Shown here piece after piece: positions 51,530 through 59,366 of a stretch of 64,000 bases of DNA. A program made the position numbers and the translations under genes. Below the pieces are notes generated by a model. The model was not told where the DNA came from. It made no database searches and saw nothing but the letters and a program-made list of their open reading frames with translations. Position 1 is the first letter of the stretch, and every line of letters begins with the position of its first letter. The DNA comes from Micrococcus endophyticus. Its GTDB lineage: Bacteria; Actinomycetota; Actinomycetes; Actinomycetales; Micrococcaceae. The stretch spans positions 2,604,001 through 2,668,000 of the forward strand of contig NZ_JACHMW010000001.1 of the NCBI RefSeq assembly GCF_014205115.1, in the 5' to 3' direction.

Positions 51530-52345
51530 TCAGCCCTCGCGCAGGTGGCGCAGGTGCGCGGCCACCGTCTGGACGGCCACGCGCGCCACGGTGCCCTCGA
51601 GCCCGGGGTAGATCCGCGGGGCCAGATGCTCGGGGGTGACGGTCGCGGCCTCGTCCTCGCCCAGCTCGGCGAGCGCCGCGCTGACCTGCGCCAGCCGGCC
51701 CTCGCGGTGGTGCCGGTAGTCGCGGGCGACGACGTCCAGCGGCTCCGGCACGGGCCCGTGCGCGGGCAGCACCGTGAGCGGGCCCGCCGCCTCGAGGCGA
51801 CGCAGGCTGGCCAGGTAGTCGGTGAGCGTGCCGTCCGGGTGGTCGAGCATGGTGGTGCCCGAGCCGAGGATGGTGTCGCCCGTGATGACCGCGCCGTGCG
51901 CGCCCGCGTCCGGGACGGCGAACGAGTAGGAGTCCGAGGTGTGGCCCGGGGTGTGCCACGCCAGCACCAGGGTGCCGGCGACGTCGATCCGCTCGTCCCG
52001 CGTCAGGACGGCGGCCCCGCCGCGGCACCAGTCCGGGTCCGCGGCGCGCACGGGGGCGCCCGTGGCTGTGTGGAACGCGTCCACCCCGCCGGTGTGGTCG
52101 GCGTGCCGGTGCGTCACCAGGATGAGCGCGATCCGGCGCCCCTCGGCCGCCGCACGGACGCGCTCGAGGTGGGCGGCGGCGTCGTCCTCCGGGCCCGGGT
52201 CCACCACGACGGCCGCATCTGAGTCCGGTGCGGCGACCACGTACGTGTTGGTGCCCGCGAGGGTCATCGGGGAGGGGTTCTGGGCGGTCACGCAGCGCAC
52301 CAGCGGGGCGGGCGTGAGGCCAGGCGTGGCGGGGGTCGTCGTCAT
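51530..52345 (-). CDS. MBL-fold metallo-hydrolase (LACTB2-like)
   Basis: A 271-residue metallo-beta-lactamase-fold hydrolase. The metal ligands are seen in THRHADHTGG (H79, H81, D83, H84), WHTPGHTSDS (about 129-138) and TGDTILG, with HGP at about 198. A C-terminal helical domain (about 210-271) resembles the LACTB2/glyoxalase-II-related group. The substrate is not predictable. Its ATG at 52345 lies 12 bp from the start of the divergent GST gene. TACACT, 7 nt upstream, fits a leaderless -10. No Shine-Dalgarno sequence is seen. Confidence 0.85.
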   Translation of the reverse strand: MTTTPATPGLTPAPLVRCVTAQNPSPMTLAGTNTYVVAAPDSDAAVVVDPGPEDDAAAHLERVRAAAEGRRIALILVTHRHADHTGGVDAFHTATGAPVRAADPDWCRGGAAVLTRDERIDVAGTLVLAWHTPGHTSDSYSFAVPDAGAHGAVITGDTILGSGTTMLDHPDGTLTDYLASLRRLEAAGPLTVLPAHGPVPEPLDVVARDYRHHREGRLAQVSAALAELGEDEAATVTPEHLAPRIYPGLEGTVARVAVQTVAAHLRHLREG

Positions 52346-52359
52346 AGGCTCGAGTGTAT
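52344..52359. promoter_or_regulatory. Overlapping divergent leaderless promoters
   Basis: The 14-bp segment TAGGCTCGAGTGTA gives TAGGCT on the plus strand (52345-52350), 7 nt before the ATG at 52358. It gives TACACT on the minus strand (52358-52353), 7 nt before the ATG at 52345. Each -10 overlaps the other gene's start codon, so the two polymerases cannot bind together. Confidence 0.6.
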
Positions 52360-53509
52360 GGAGAACCAGCAGACCGGCCAGGCCGCGGACCGCGGCACCA
52401 TCGACACCCGCGAGGGGCTCAAGGGCAACTACGTGCAGTCGGGCGCCGAGTTCACGCGCGACACGAACTACATCACCGACCGGATCGTGGCAGACCCGGA
52501 GGCCGTGCGGGCCCTGCCCGTGGCCGAGCCGTCCACGGTCGGCCGCGTGGGCGGCGGGCTCACCGAGGGGGCCGAGGCGTGGCCCGTCGAGGCGGGCCGC
52601 TACCGCCTCGTGGCGGCGAGGGCGTGCCCGTGGGCGAACCGGACGATCATCGTGCGGCGCCTGCTCGGCCTGGAGGACGCGATCTCGCTGGGCACCCCGG
52701 GGCCGACCCACGACGAGCGATCCTGGACCTTCGACCTCGACGAGGGCGGGAAGGACCCCGTGCTCGGCACCGAGCGGCTCCAGGAGAACTACTTCACGCG
52801 GTTCCCCGACTACCCGCGGGGCATCACGGTGCCGGCGATCGTGGACGTGCCGACGGGCGGCGTCGTGACCAACGACTACCCGCAGATCACCCTCGACCTC
52901 TCGACGGAGTGGACCGCGTTCCACCGCGACGGCGCCCCGCAGCTGATCCCCGACGCCGGGCCGGAGCGGGACGAGATGTTCGAGGTGATCAAGCGCGTGT
53001 TCACCGAGGTGAACAACGGCGTGTACCGGTGCGGCTTCGCGGGCTCGCAGGAGGCGTACGACGCCGCGTACGAGCGGCTGTGGGCCGCGATGGACTGGCT
53101 CGAGGAGCGACTGACGACGCGCCGCTTCCTGATGGGGGAGCGGATCACCGAGGCCGACGTGCGGCTGTTCACCACGCTGGTGCGGTTCGACCCCGTGTAC
53201 CACGGGCACTTCAAGTGCAACCGGAACAGGCTGACCGAGATGCCGGCGCTGTGGGGCTACGCGCGGGACCTGTTCCAGACCCCGGGCTTCGGGGACACGA
53301 TCGACTTCGCCCAGATCAAGGAGCACTACTACGTGGTGCACGAGGACATCAACCCGGCGGGCATCGTGCCCGCCGGCCCGGAGCTGGCGAGCTGGATGAG
53401 CGAGCACGGGCGTGAGGCGTTCGGCGGCGACCCGTGGGGCGGCGGCACCGCACCCGGGCCCGTGCGCGAGGGCGAAGAGGTCGACCCGGCGCACACCCCG
53501 CTGCACTGA
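52358..53509 (+). CDS. Xi-class glutathione S-transferase/hydroquinone reductase family
   Basis: A 383-residue YqjG/ECM4-type protein. The thioredoxin-like domain carries the catalytic Cys90 in ARACPWANR. The C-terminal helical domain has GERITEADVRLFTTLVRFDPVYHGHFKCN (about 262-292) and the Xi-specific HYYVVHEDINPAGIVPAGP (about 323-343). In glutathione users this family reduces glutathionyl-hydroquinones. Most actinobacteria make mycothiol instead, so a mycothiol adduct is the likely substrate (inference). The start is leaderless-type and faces the MBL gene 12 bp away. Confidence 0.88.
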   Translation: MENQQTGQAADRGTIDTREGLKGNYVQSGAEFTRDTNYITDRIVADPEAVRALPVAEPSTVGRVGGGLTEGAEAWPVEAGRYRLVAARACPWANRTIIVRRLLGLEDAISLGTPGPTHDERSWTFDLDEGGKDPVLGTERLQENYFTRFPDYPRGITVPAIVDVPTGGVVTNDYPQITLDLSTEWTAFHRDGAPQLIPDAGPERDEMFEVIKRVFTEVNNGVYRCGFAGSQEAYDAAYERLWAAMDWLEERLTTRRFLMGERITEADVRLFTTLVRFDPVYHGHFKCNRNRLTEMPALWGYARDLFQTPGFGDTIDFAQIKEHYYVVHEDINPAGIVPAGPELASWMSEHGREAFGGDPWGGGTAPGPVREGEEVDPAHTPLH

Positions 53510-53520
53510 CCCGCCCCCGC

Positions 53521-53578
53521 TTTCGTTCGGGAAACGGGAGCCTTCACGGGCACTTTCGTTCGGGAAACGGGAGCCTTC
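53521..53578. repeat. Tandem pair of 25-bp repeats, 33-bp period
   Basis: Two identical 25-bp copies begin TTTCGTTCGGGAAACGGGAG and end CCTTC, at 53521-53545 and 53554-53578, separated by ACGGGCAC. The first 17 bp also occur at 2389-2405. The pair is directly downstream of the GST gene. The first copy can pair CCCG with CGGG as a hairpin. No coding function is evident. Confidence 0.75.
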
Positions 53579-53692
53579 CGGGCCCGGCTTCCCGCACGAC
53601 AGCGCTGGGGGACGACGACGGCGCGCACCCGGCGATTGAGGCTCGCCTGCCCTTCGTGGCGGGCGGGCCCCGACCGGAGCATCCTGGTCCCC

Positions 53693-54460
53693 ATGAACGA
53701 GTCCACCGCCCCCTCCGAGCCCACCGTCCGTGACGACGTCGCCGCCTCCTCCGGCCACGCCGGCCCCGAGCCGCACGCCGGCGGCGGGCTGCACGAGCGC
53801 CTGAACTGGCTGCGCGCCGGCGTGCTCGGCGCGAACGACGGCATCGTCTCCGTCGCCGCCACCGTGGTGGGCGTGGCGGGAGCGACGACGGCGGTCGCCC
53901 CGGTCGCGATCGCCGGCGTGGCCGCCGTCGTGGGCGGCGCCGTGTCCATGGCGCTGGGGGAGTACGTGTCCGTGTCCTCGTCCTCGGACTCGCAGAAGGC
54001 GCTGATCGCCAAGGAGCGCCGCGAGCTGGCCGAGGACCCGGAGGGCGAGCTCGAGGAGCTCGTCGGCCTGTACGAGGCTGAGGGCCTGAGCCGCGCCACC
54101 GCGGAGACCGTGGCCCGCGAGCTCACCGAGAAGGACGCGCTCAAGGCCCACCTGCGGGCCGAGCTGGGGATGGACGAGACCGGCGTCGTCAGCCCGTGGT
54201 CGGCGGCCGGCGCCTCGTTCGTGGCGTTCCTCCTCGGCGCGCTGCTGCCGTTCCTGACGATCATCCTCGCGCCCGTGGACATCCGGGTGGCGCTGACCTT
54301 CGTCACCACGCTGCTCGCGCTCGCGGTGACCGGCGGCATGGGCGCGTGGCTCGGCGGCGCCCGGGTCCTGCCGGCCATGGTGCGCGTGGTGATCGGCGGC
54401 GCGCTCGCCCTGGCCCTCACGTTCGCGGTGGGCGCCTGGCTCGGGACGACGGTGGCCTGA
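53693..54460 (+). CDS. VIT1/CCC1 family protein (iron/manganese transporter-like)
   Basis: A 255-residue membrane protein. The core shows LRAGVLGANDGIVSVAATVVGVAGA (about 41-65) and GGAVSMALGEYVSVSSSSDSQKA (about 82-104), both VIT-family hallmarks. A cytosolic helical segment (104-165) carries Glu-rich metal-binding positions, and three C-terminal membrane helices follow. The family moves ferrous iron or manganese out of the cytosol. CATCCT 7 nt before the ATG at 53693 suggests a leaderless start. Confidence 0.9.
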   Translation: MNESTAPSEPTVRDDVAASSGHAGPEPHAGGGLHERLNWLRAGVLGANDGIVSVAATVVGVAGATTAVAPVAIAGVAAVVGGAVSMALGEYVSVSSSSDSQKALIAKERRELAEDPEGELEELVGLYEAEGLSRATAETVARELTEKDALKAHLRAELGMDETGVVSPWSAAGASFVAFLLGALLPFLTIILAPVDIRVALTFVTTLLALAVTGGMGAWLGGARVLPAMVRVVIGGALALALTFAVGAWLGTTVA

Positions 54461-54477
54461 GCGGGCAGGATGGCCGC

Positions 54478-54978
54478 ATGAGCGAGCCGGAGCGTACGAG
54501 ACCCGAGACCACGCCCGACGGCCACCACATCGTCGTGGACGGCCGGAAGTGGCGCGCCCAGGACCCGCACATCCCGGCGGCGCTCGCGGGCGAGCTCGTG
54601 AAGGGGCTCATGGCCGCGCGTCGACTCGTCCGCACGGACCCGACGACGGCGCGCCCCCGCGTCCAGGACGCGAAGGTCGCGCTGGGGGAGCGCGGCGACC
54701 CGTGGTGGGAGCCCACCCCGGAGGGCACACGCGAGCGGCTGGCCGCCGCGATGCGGACGCTGCTGCGCCAGCGGGATGAGGGGAAGACCATCTGCCCCTC
54801 CGACGCCGCGCGCGTGGCCGGGGGAGAGGCGTGGCGCGACCTCATGGACGAGGCCCGCGCCGTGGCCGCGGAGCTGCACGCGGCCGGCGCCGTGGAGGTG
54901 CGGCAGAGGGGCGAGCGCGTGAACCCGGCCGCGGCGCGGGGCCCGATCCGGCTGGCGGAGGGGCCGCAGCTGGGCTGA
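54478..54978 (+). CDS. DUF3253 domain-containing protein
   Basis: A 166-residue soluble protein. The C-terminal DUF3253 domain (about 80-160) is seen as GKTICPSDAARVAGGEAWRDLMDEARAVAAELHAAGAVEVRQRG and RGPIRLAEG, a winged-helix-like module. The N-terminal 70 residues (DGHHIVVDGRKWRAQDPHIP, then a helix ending AKVALGERGDPWW) are a conserved companion segment. Function unknown. It begins 18 nt after the VIT gene, with CAGGAT 6 nt before the ATG. Confidence 0.78.
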   Translation: MSEPERTRPETTPDGHHIVVDGRKWRAQDPHIPAALAGELVKGLMAARRLVRTDPTTARPRVQDAKVALGERGDPWWEPTPEGTRERLAAAMRTLLRQRDEGKTICPSDAARVAGGEAWRDLMDEARAVAAELHAAGAVEVRQRGERVNPAAARGPIRLAEGPQLG

Positions 54979-55033
54979 CGGCTGGAGTGGCGGTGCCTTC
55001 CCGCCCACCGCGAGGAGGGCGCAGGGTGGAGGC

Positions 55034-55315
55034 ATGGCCACGCAGAAGAAGTCCGAGTCCGACACCCCGCAGATCAAGGACCCCGAGATGTACGAGGCGC
55101 TCCGCCGAGACGGCGCCTCGAAGGAGAAGGCCGCGCGCATCTCCAATGCGGCCGCCCGCGACGGGCGCGAGGAGGTCGCGGAGCGCGGCGGCGAGTCCGA
55201 GTCCTACGAGGAGTGGACCGTGGACGAGCTCGAGGACCGCGCCAAGGAGTTGGACCTCACCGGGTACTCGGACAAGCGCAAGGACGAACTCATCGCGATG
55301 CTGCGGGAGCACTGA
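55034..55315 (+). CDS. DUF7218-type protein with Rho-N/SAP-like C-terminus
   Basis: A 93-residue protein. The N-terminal part reads KDPEMYEALRRDGASKEKAARISNAAARDG, the DUF7218 pattern. The C-terminal 35 residues (WTVDELEDRAKELDLTGYSDKRKDELIAMLRE) form a helix-extended-helix module like Rho-N or SAP domains, which bind nucleic acid. A role with DNA or RNA is plausible. GGAGG lies before the ATG at 55034 and CAGGGT upstream of it could be the -10. Confidence 0.78.
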   Translation: MATQKKSESDTPQIKDPEMYEALRRDGASKEKAARISNAAARDGREEVAERGGESESYEEWTVDELEDRAKELDLTGYSDKRKDELIAMLREH

Positions 55316-55464
55316 GCGCTGAGCACCGAGCCTCCTGCCGCCGTCTGGAACCCGCCGCCTCCAGGGGCCTGACGACGTCCCCCGGACGGGAGAAGGATGG
55401 AGGCGCGTCCGCATCCCCGAGGGGCCCGGCCGATCCGGGCCGTGACGCGTCAGGAGGAGCATCC

Positions 55465-56526
55465 ATGACCACCATGAAGGCCGTCCGTTTCACCGCCTAC
55501 AAGACGTTCCCGGAGCTCAAGGAGATCGAGCGTCCCGCCCCCGGCCCCGGCGAGGTGCTGCTCAAGGTGGCCGGCGCCGGCGCCTGCCACTCGGACGTCG
55601 CCGTCTACGACGAGTTCGAGCCCGGCATGAACCCGCTCGTGGACCCGGAGTACACGCTGGGCCACGAGACGTCCGGCTGGGTGGAGGAGCTCGGCGAGGG
55701 CGTCACCGGCTTCGAGGTCGGCTCCGCGCAGCTCGTCTACGGCCCAGTGGGCTGCGGCCACTGCCCGGCCTGCTCGCGCGGCCAGGACACCTACTGCCAG
55801 AACGTGGCCGAGATGGACTACGCCGGCATCGGCCTGGGCCGCGACGGCGGCATGGCCGAGTACGTGACCGTGCCGGCCCGCAACCTCGTCCCCCTGGGCG
55901 ACGCCGACCCCGTCCCCGCCTCGGCCCTCGCCGACGCCGGCCTCACCCCGTACCACGCGATCAAGCTGGCCCTGCCGCGCCTGAACCGCGCCGGCGCCTA
56001 CGCGCTCGTGGTGGGCCTGGGCGGCCTGGGCCTGATGGCCGTGCAGATCCTCAAGGCCCTGACCGGCGCCACCGTGATCGCCACGGACATGAAGCCCGAG
56101 GCCATGGCGGAGGCGGAGAAGTACGGCGCGGTGACCGTGCCCTCCGGTGAGGACCAGGTGGCCCGCATCCGCGAGATCACCGGCGGCCGCGGCGTGGACG
56201 CCGCCTTCGACTTCGTGGGCATCGCCGCCACCGCCCGCGCCGCCCTGGACTCGGCCGCCGTGCAGTCCCGCGTGACCATCGTGGGCATCGGCAACGGCTC
56301 CACGATCGACTGGTCCTTCCTCTCCACGCCGTACGAGGCGGAGCTGGTGACCACCTACTGGGGCACCGTCGAGGAGCTGCACGAGCTCGCCGGCCTCTAC
56401 CGGGACGGCAAGGTCGAGCCGCTCTACACCACCTACGCGATGGACGGCGCCCTGCAGGCCTACCGCGACCTGCAGGACGGCAAGATCTCCGGCCGCGCCG
56501 TCGTCGTGCCCCACGGCCAGGCCTGA
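55465..56526 (+). CDS. Zinc-dependent alcohol dehydrogenase (MDR family)
   Basis: A 353-residue medium-chain dehydrogenase. Catalytic zinc ligands lie in GACHSD and YTLGHETSGW; the structural zinc cysteines are in GCGHCPACSRGQDTYC, and the NAD(P) motif is GLGGLGL (about 183-189). AGGAGGAG lies 6 nt upstream of the ATG. The substrate is a primary or branched alcohol or aldehyde, unknown. It is transcribed alone and closed by a strong hairpin at 56539. It differs in sequence from the dehydrogenase at 6060. Confidence 0.9.
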   Translation: MTTMKAVRFTAYKTFPELKEIERPAPGPGEVLLKVAGAGACHSDVAVYDEFEPGMNPLVDPEYTLGHETSGWVEELGEGVTGFEVGSAQLVYGPVGCGHCPACSRGQDTYCQNVAEMDYAGIGLGRDGGMAEYVTVPARNLVPLGDADPVPASALADAGLTPYHAIKLALPRLNRAGAYALVVGLGGLGLMAVQILKALTGATVIATDMKPEAMAEAEKYGAVTVPSGEDQVARIREITGGRGVDAAFDFVGIAATARAALDSAAVQSRVTIVGIGNGSTIDWSFLSTPYEAELVTTYWGTVEELHELAGLYRDGKVEPLYTTYAMDGALQAYRDLQDGKISGRAVVVPHGQA

Positions 56527-56538
56527 CCCGCCCCGGCC

Positions 56539-56575
56539 ACGGCGTCCCGCCCCGCATCCCGGGGCGGGGCGCCGT
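56539..56575. terminator. 16-bp GC-rich hairpin terminator
   Basis: Stem ACGGCGTCCCGCCCCG (56539-56554) with CGGGGCGGGGCGCCGT (56560-56575), one G-T pair, loop ATCCC. It lies 13 nt after the alcohol dehydrogenase stop. No T-run. Confidence 0.7.
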
Positions 56576-56594
56576 CCCCGTGCCCGGTGGACGT

Positions 56595-56795
56595 TCCGGG
56601 CCGCGGCGGCCCCGGAGGATGCCCGCGTCGAGCTCACCGTGGACGTGGACGGCCGGGCAGACCGTGGCCGTCCTGGAGGCGATGAAGACGGAGACGCCCG
56701 TGACGGCCCCGGCGGCGGGCGTCCTGCGGCGGGAGGCACTGGCGCCCGGGGCGGGCGTGGCCCGCGGACAGCGGCTGGCCCGCATCGAGTCCTGA
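56595..56795 (+). pseudogene. Biotinyl (BCCP-like) domain remnant
   Basis: The frame ending at 56795 reads GQTVAVLEAMKTETPVTAPAAGVL...GVARGQRLARIES. It contains the EAMKTE biotinylation motif with the Lys that would carry biotin. The preceding half of the domain is in another frame (DARVELTVDVDGRA), so a frameshift near 56660 separates the parts, and no carboxylase gene is attached. This looks like the tail of a lost biotin-dependent carboxylase or a decayed stand-alone carrier. Confidence 0.65.
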
Positions 56796-56885
56796 CGCGG
56801 ACCGGACCGGGGCCCGCAACACGCCGGGGTCCCGGTCCGGTCCCGTTGAGTCGCCGTCCCGGTGCTGACCTGGCACGATCACCCC

Positions 56886-57557
56886 ATGACCTCCGCCGAC
56901 CACCGACCCGAGCCCGACACCGCGCCGGAGCCCGAGGCCTTCCCCGCGCTGGAGGATCCGTACCGGCGCAGCCTGCTGACGAACGAGCAGCGCAACGCGT
57001 GGGCCGCCCTCTCGGCGGCGTGCCTCGGCCTCGTGTCCCAGATGGAGTCCGACCTGCACCGGGACGCGGGCCTGACCCCCTTCGAGTTCCACCTCCTCTA
57101 CGTGCTGGGCGCGGAGGAGGCCAGCCGCGAAGCCGAGGGCACGATGCCCATGAGCCGCGCGGCGCAGCTCGTGGACTCTTCCCTCTCCCGCCTGTCCCAC
57201 GTGGTGCGGCGCATCGAGGAGCGCGGCTGGGTGGAGCGGCGCCCCTCGGCCGAGGACGCGCGCGTCACCCTCGTCAGCCTGACCCCCGAGGGCCGGCGTC
57301 GCATGGAGGCCGCCGTCCCCGCCTACGACCGGATGGTCTGCCGCGTCTTCGTGGACCACATGGCGGAGGAGGACCTCGCCGAGGTCACGCGGCTGTCGAT
57401 GCGGCTGCTGGCCGGGCTGCGCGAGGACCACTGGCTGTTCGACGCCATGGACCCGGACGGGTCCCGGCGGGCGGGCGCCGCCGGGGCCGACGCCGGGGCC
57501 GTGACCGGGGCCACGGGGGAGTCCGAGGCGGATTCCGAGGGCCGGCCGGCGAGTTGA
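56886..57557 (+). CDS. MarR-family transcriptional regulator
   Basis: A 223-residue MarR-type protein. The winged helix is at about residues 70-130 (LTPFEFHLLYVLGAEEASREAEGTMPMSRAAQLVDSSLSRLSHVVRRIEERGWVERRPSAEDARVTLVSLT). The DxR wing reads EDARV. A 40-residue acidic, Gly/Ala-rich tail follows. CACGAT with a 6-nt spacer precedes the ATG at 56886 and no Shine-Dalgarno sequence is seen. No obvious target gene is adjacent. Confidence 0.88.
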   Translation: MTSADHRPEPDTAPEPEAFPALEDPYRRSLLTNEQRNAWAALSAACLGLVSQMESDLHRDAGLTPFEFHLLYVLGAEEASREAEGTMPMSRAAQLVDSSLSRLSHVVRRIEERGWVERRPSAEDARVTLVSLTPEGRRRMEAAVPAYDRMVCRVFVDHMAEEDLAEVTRLSMRLLAGLREDHWLFDAMDPDGSRRAGAAGADAGAVTGATGESEADSEGRPAS

Positions 57558-57908
57558 TCCCGCGCCCTCGCATCGCGTAGGGTAGGACGGCGCACGCCGC
57601 GTTGTTCTCGCTGTTCCCCGGTCAGGTGACCGGACGGACGGAGGGTCGGAAAAGCAACGCGCTCCCGCAGACCGGATCCCGGAACGCCGTCACAGCGGAC
57701 CGGGGCTCACCGTCCACACCAGCGATCCCATAAGGCACTTCGGTTGGCTCTCACCCAGCCTGGTCCACCTTTTCGAGAAGTCGCAGTAAGAGTGCGGTGT
57801 CCACACCCGGGGCGGGGCTCACAACAGGCCCTGCGCGGACTCGTCCGCGCAGCGCCGCCATGCGGGTTCCGCCCGTCCTTTTACTACTACTTGCCACGAG
57901 GAGTGATC
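57558..57908 (+). promoter_or_regulatory. rpmB upstream region with CCGGTCA palindrome
   Basis: There is no gene in these 351 nt. A perfect palindrome CCGGTCAGGTGACCGG (57618-57633) is the main structured feature, followed by a region with alternating hairpins and a T-rich patch (CCTTTTACTACTACTTG) just before the ribosome binding site GAGGAG. No clear Zur box was found, although Zur would be the expected regulator of zinc-independent paralogues. Confidence 0.4.
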
Positions 57909-58145
57909 ATGGCAGCTCACTGCCAGGTAACCGGGGCTGGGCCGGGATTCGGCCACAGCATCTCCCACTCGCACCGTCGCACCAAGCGCCGGTTCGACCC
58001 GAACATCCAGAAGAAGACCTACTGGGTCCCCTCCCTGCGCCGCAACGTCACCCTGACGCTGTCCGCCAAGGGCATCAAGACCATCGACGTGCGCGGGATC
58101 GACGCCGTCGTGGCGGACCTGATCGCGAAGGGAGTGAAGCTCTGA
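57909..58145 (+). CDS. rpmB: 50S ribosomal protein L28
   Basis: A 78-residue L28. The N-terminus reads [29 protein letters not shown]. Only one of the usual zinc-type cysteines remains (C5), and a His/Ser-rich loop replaces the second pair, so it is the zinc-independent form. GAGGAG lies 7 nt upstream. It is the first gene of rpmB-rpmG-rpsN. Confidence 0.97.
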   Translation: MAAHCQVTGAGPGFGHSISHSHRRTKRRFDPNIQKKTYWVPSLRRNVTLTLSAKGIKTIDVRGIDAVVADLIAKGVKL

Positions 58146-58146
58146 C

Positions 58147-58314
58147 ATGGCCAAGGACAAGGACGTTCGTCCGATCATCAAGCTGAAGTCCACCGCCGGC
58201 ACCGGGTACACCTACGTGACCCGCAAGAACCGCCGCAACAACCCGGACCGCATCACCCTGAAGAAGTACGACCCGGTGGTCCGCAAGCACGTCGACTTCC
58301 GAGAGGAGCGCTGA
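58147..58314 (+). CDS. rpmG: 50S ribosomal protein L33
   Basis: A 55-residue L33 ([20 protein letters not shown], then [23 protein letters not shown]). All four cysteines of the zinc-binding form are absent ([10 protein letters not shown] where zinc forms have KKYCPxCRKH). The ATG is one base after the rpmB stop. Confidence 0.97.
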   Translation: MAKDKDVRPIIKLKSTAGTGYTYVTRKNRRNNPDRITLKKYDPVVRKHVDFREER

Positions 58315-58315
58315 G

Positions 58316-58621
58316 ATGGCCAAGAAGTCCAAGATCGCCAAGAACGAGCAGCGCAAGGCCATCGTCGCCCGCTACGCCGAGAAGCGTCTCGAGCTGCGCA
58401 AGACCCTCGTGGACCCGAACGCCTCGGACGAGGCCCGCGAGGCCGCTCGCCTGGGCCTGCAGAAGCTGCCCCGCGACGCCTCCCCGGTGCGCGTGCGCAA
58501 CCGCGACGCCATCGACGGCCGTCCGCGCGGCACCTTCCAGCGCTTCGGCATCTCCCGCGTGCGCTTCCGCGACATGGCGCACCGTGGCGAGCTGCCCGGC
58601 GTGACCAAGTCCTCCTGGTGA
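58316..58621 (+). CDS. rpsN: 30S ribosomal protein S14, long zinc-independent form
   Basis: A 101-residue S14 of the long C-minus type, with no CxxC pairs. The C-terminus [34 protein letters not shown] is fully conserved. The ATG is one base after the rpmG stop. The operon is closed by the hairpin at 58668. Confidence 0.97.
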   Translation: MAKKSKIAKNEQRKAIVARYAEKRLELRKTLVDPNASDEAREAARLGLQKLPRDASPVRVRNRDAIDGRPRGTFQRFGISRVRFRDMAHRGELPGVTKSSW

Positions 58622-58667
58622 CCCCCGCTCCCCGCTGACGCGCGTCGGCGGGGCAGGGTCCCACCCC

Positions 58668-58709
58668 GACGGCGGCCGCACCCTCCTCACGGAGGGTGCG
58701 GCCGCCGTC
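58668..58709. terminator. 19-bp hairpin terminator after rpsN
   Basis: Perfect stem GACGGCGGCCGCACCCTCC (58668-58686) with its complement (58691-58709) and a TCAC loop, 46 nt after the rpsN stop. No T-run. Confidence 0.8.
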
Positions 58710-58913
58710 GTCGTGTCCGGGGCCCGGATCGTGCTCGCCGCCCGCCCGCTCCGGGGGCGCCGCGGGCGCTCCGGCGGGGAGAAAACCGGAGAAAAGGGCG
58801 GATTCACGCCGATCAGGGGGCGCTTCCGGGGCCTCGAGGTGGTACGTTCGCAACTGGCAACCCGGTCCGAACGGTCCGGGACCCGTGAAACCGACGTCCC
58901 ATAGGGAGGACCC

Positions 58914-59195
58914 ATGGCCATGAACCGCAAGGAACTCGTCGCCGCCGTCGCCGAGCGCTCCGGCAACACCCAGGCCGCCGTCAGCGATGTGCTGGACGCC
59001 CTCTTCGAGGTGTTCACCGCCCAGGTGAAGAAGGGCGAGAAGGTCTCGATCCCCGGCTGGATGGCCGTGGAGCGCACCGAGCGCAAGGAGCGCACCGGTC
59101 GCAACCCGCGCACCGGTGAGGAGATCACCATCCCCGCGGGCTACTCCGTGAAGGTGACCGCCGGCTCCAAGCTCAAGGCCGCCGCCTCCGAGTGA
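58914..59195 (+). CDS. hup: HU-type DNA-binding protein
   Basis: A 93-residue HU/IHF-family nucleoid protein. The dimer helices (MNRKELVAAVAERSGNTQAAVSDVLDALFEVF) are followed by the beta-arm motif RNPRTG (63-68) that intercalates DNA. It lacks the long Lys/Ala-rich tail of mycobacterial-type HupB. GGGAGGA lies just before the ATG at 58914, with an alternative ATG 6 nt later. A hairpin terminator follows. Confidence 0.95.
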   Translation: MAMNRKELVAAVAERSGNTQAAVSDVLDALFEVFTAQVKKGEKVSIPGWMAVERTERKERTGRNPRTGEEITIPAGYSVKVTAGSKLKAAASE

Positions 59196-59242
59196 TCCCG
59201 GCCGCGGAGCGGGCCTTGCGGCCCGTCCCGCGTCGCCGCACC

Positions 59243-59274
59243 ACGGGCGTCCCACCGCAGGGTGGGGCGCCCGT
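59243..59274. terminator. Hairpin terminator after hup
   Basis: Stem ACGGGCGTCCCACC with GGTGGGGCGCCCGT (one G-T pair), loop GCAG, 47 nt after the hup stop. Confidence 0.7.
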
Positions 59275-59366
59275 CGTCGTCTCCGGGGCGGTCCCGGACC
59301 CGGCGTAGGATGGCAGGGTCCCCAGCCGGTCGTCGCCGACCGGGCCCGTGCGAGAGGAGCCGAGGC

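Noticed and set aside
57558-57908. Zur box in the ribosomal protein leader
   Set aside because: No A/T-rich palindrome of the actinobacterial Zur type was found, only CCGGTCAGGTGACCGG, which does not fit.
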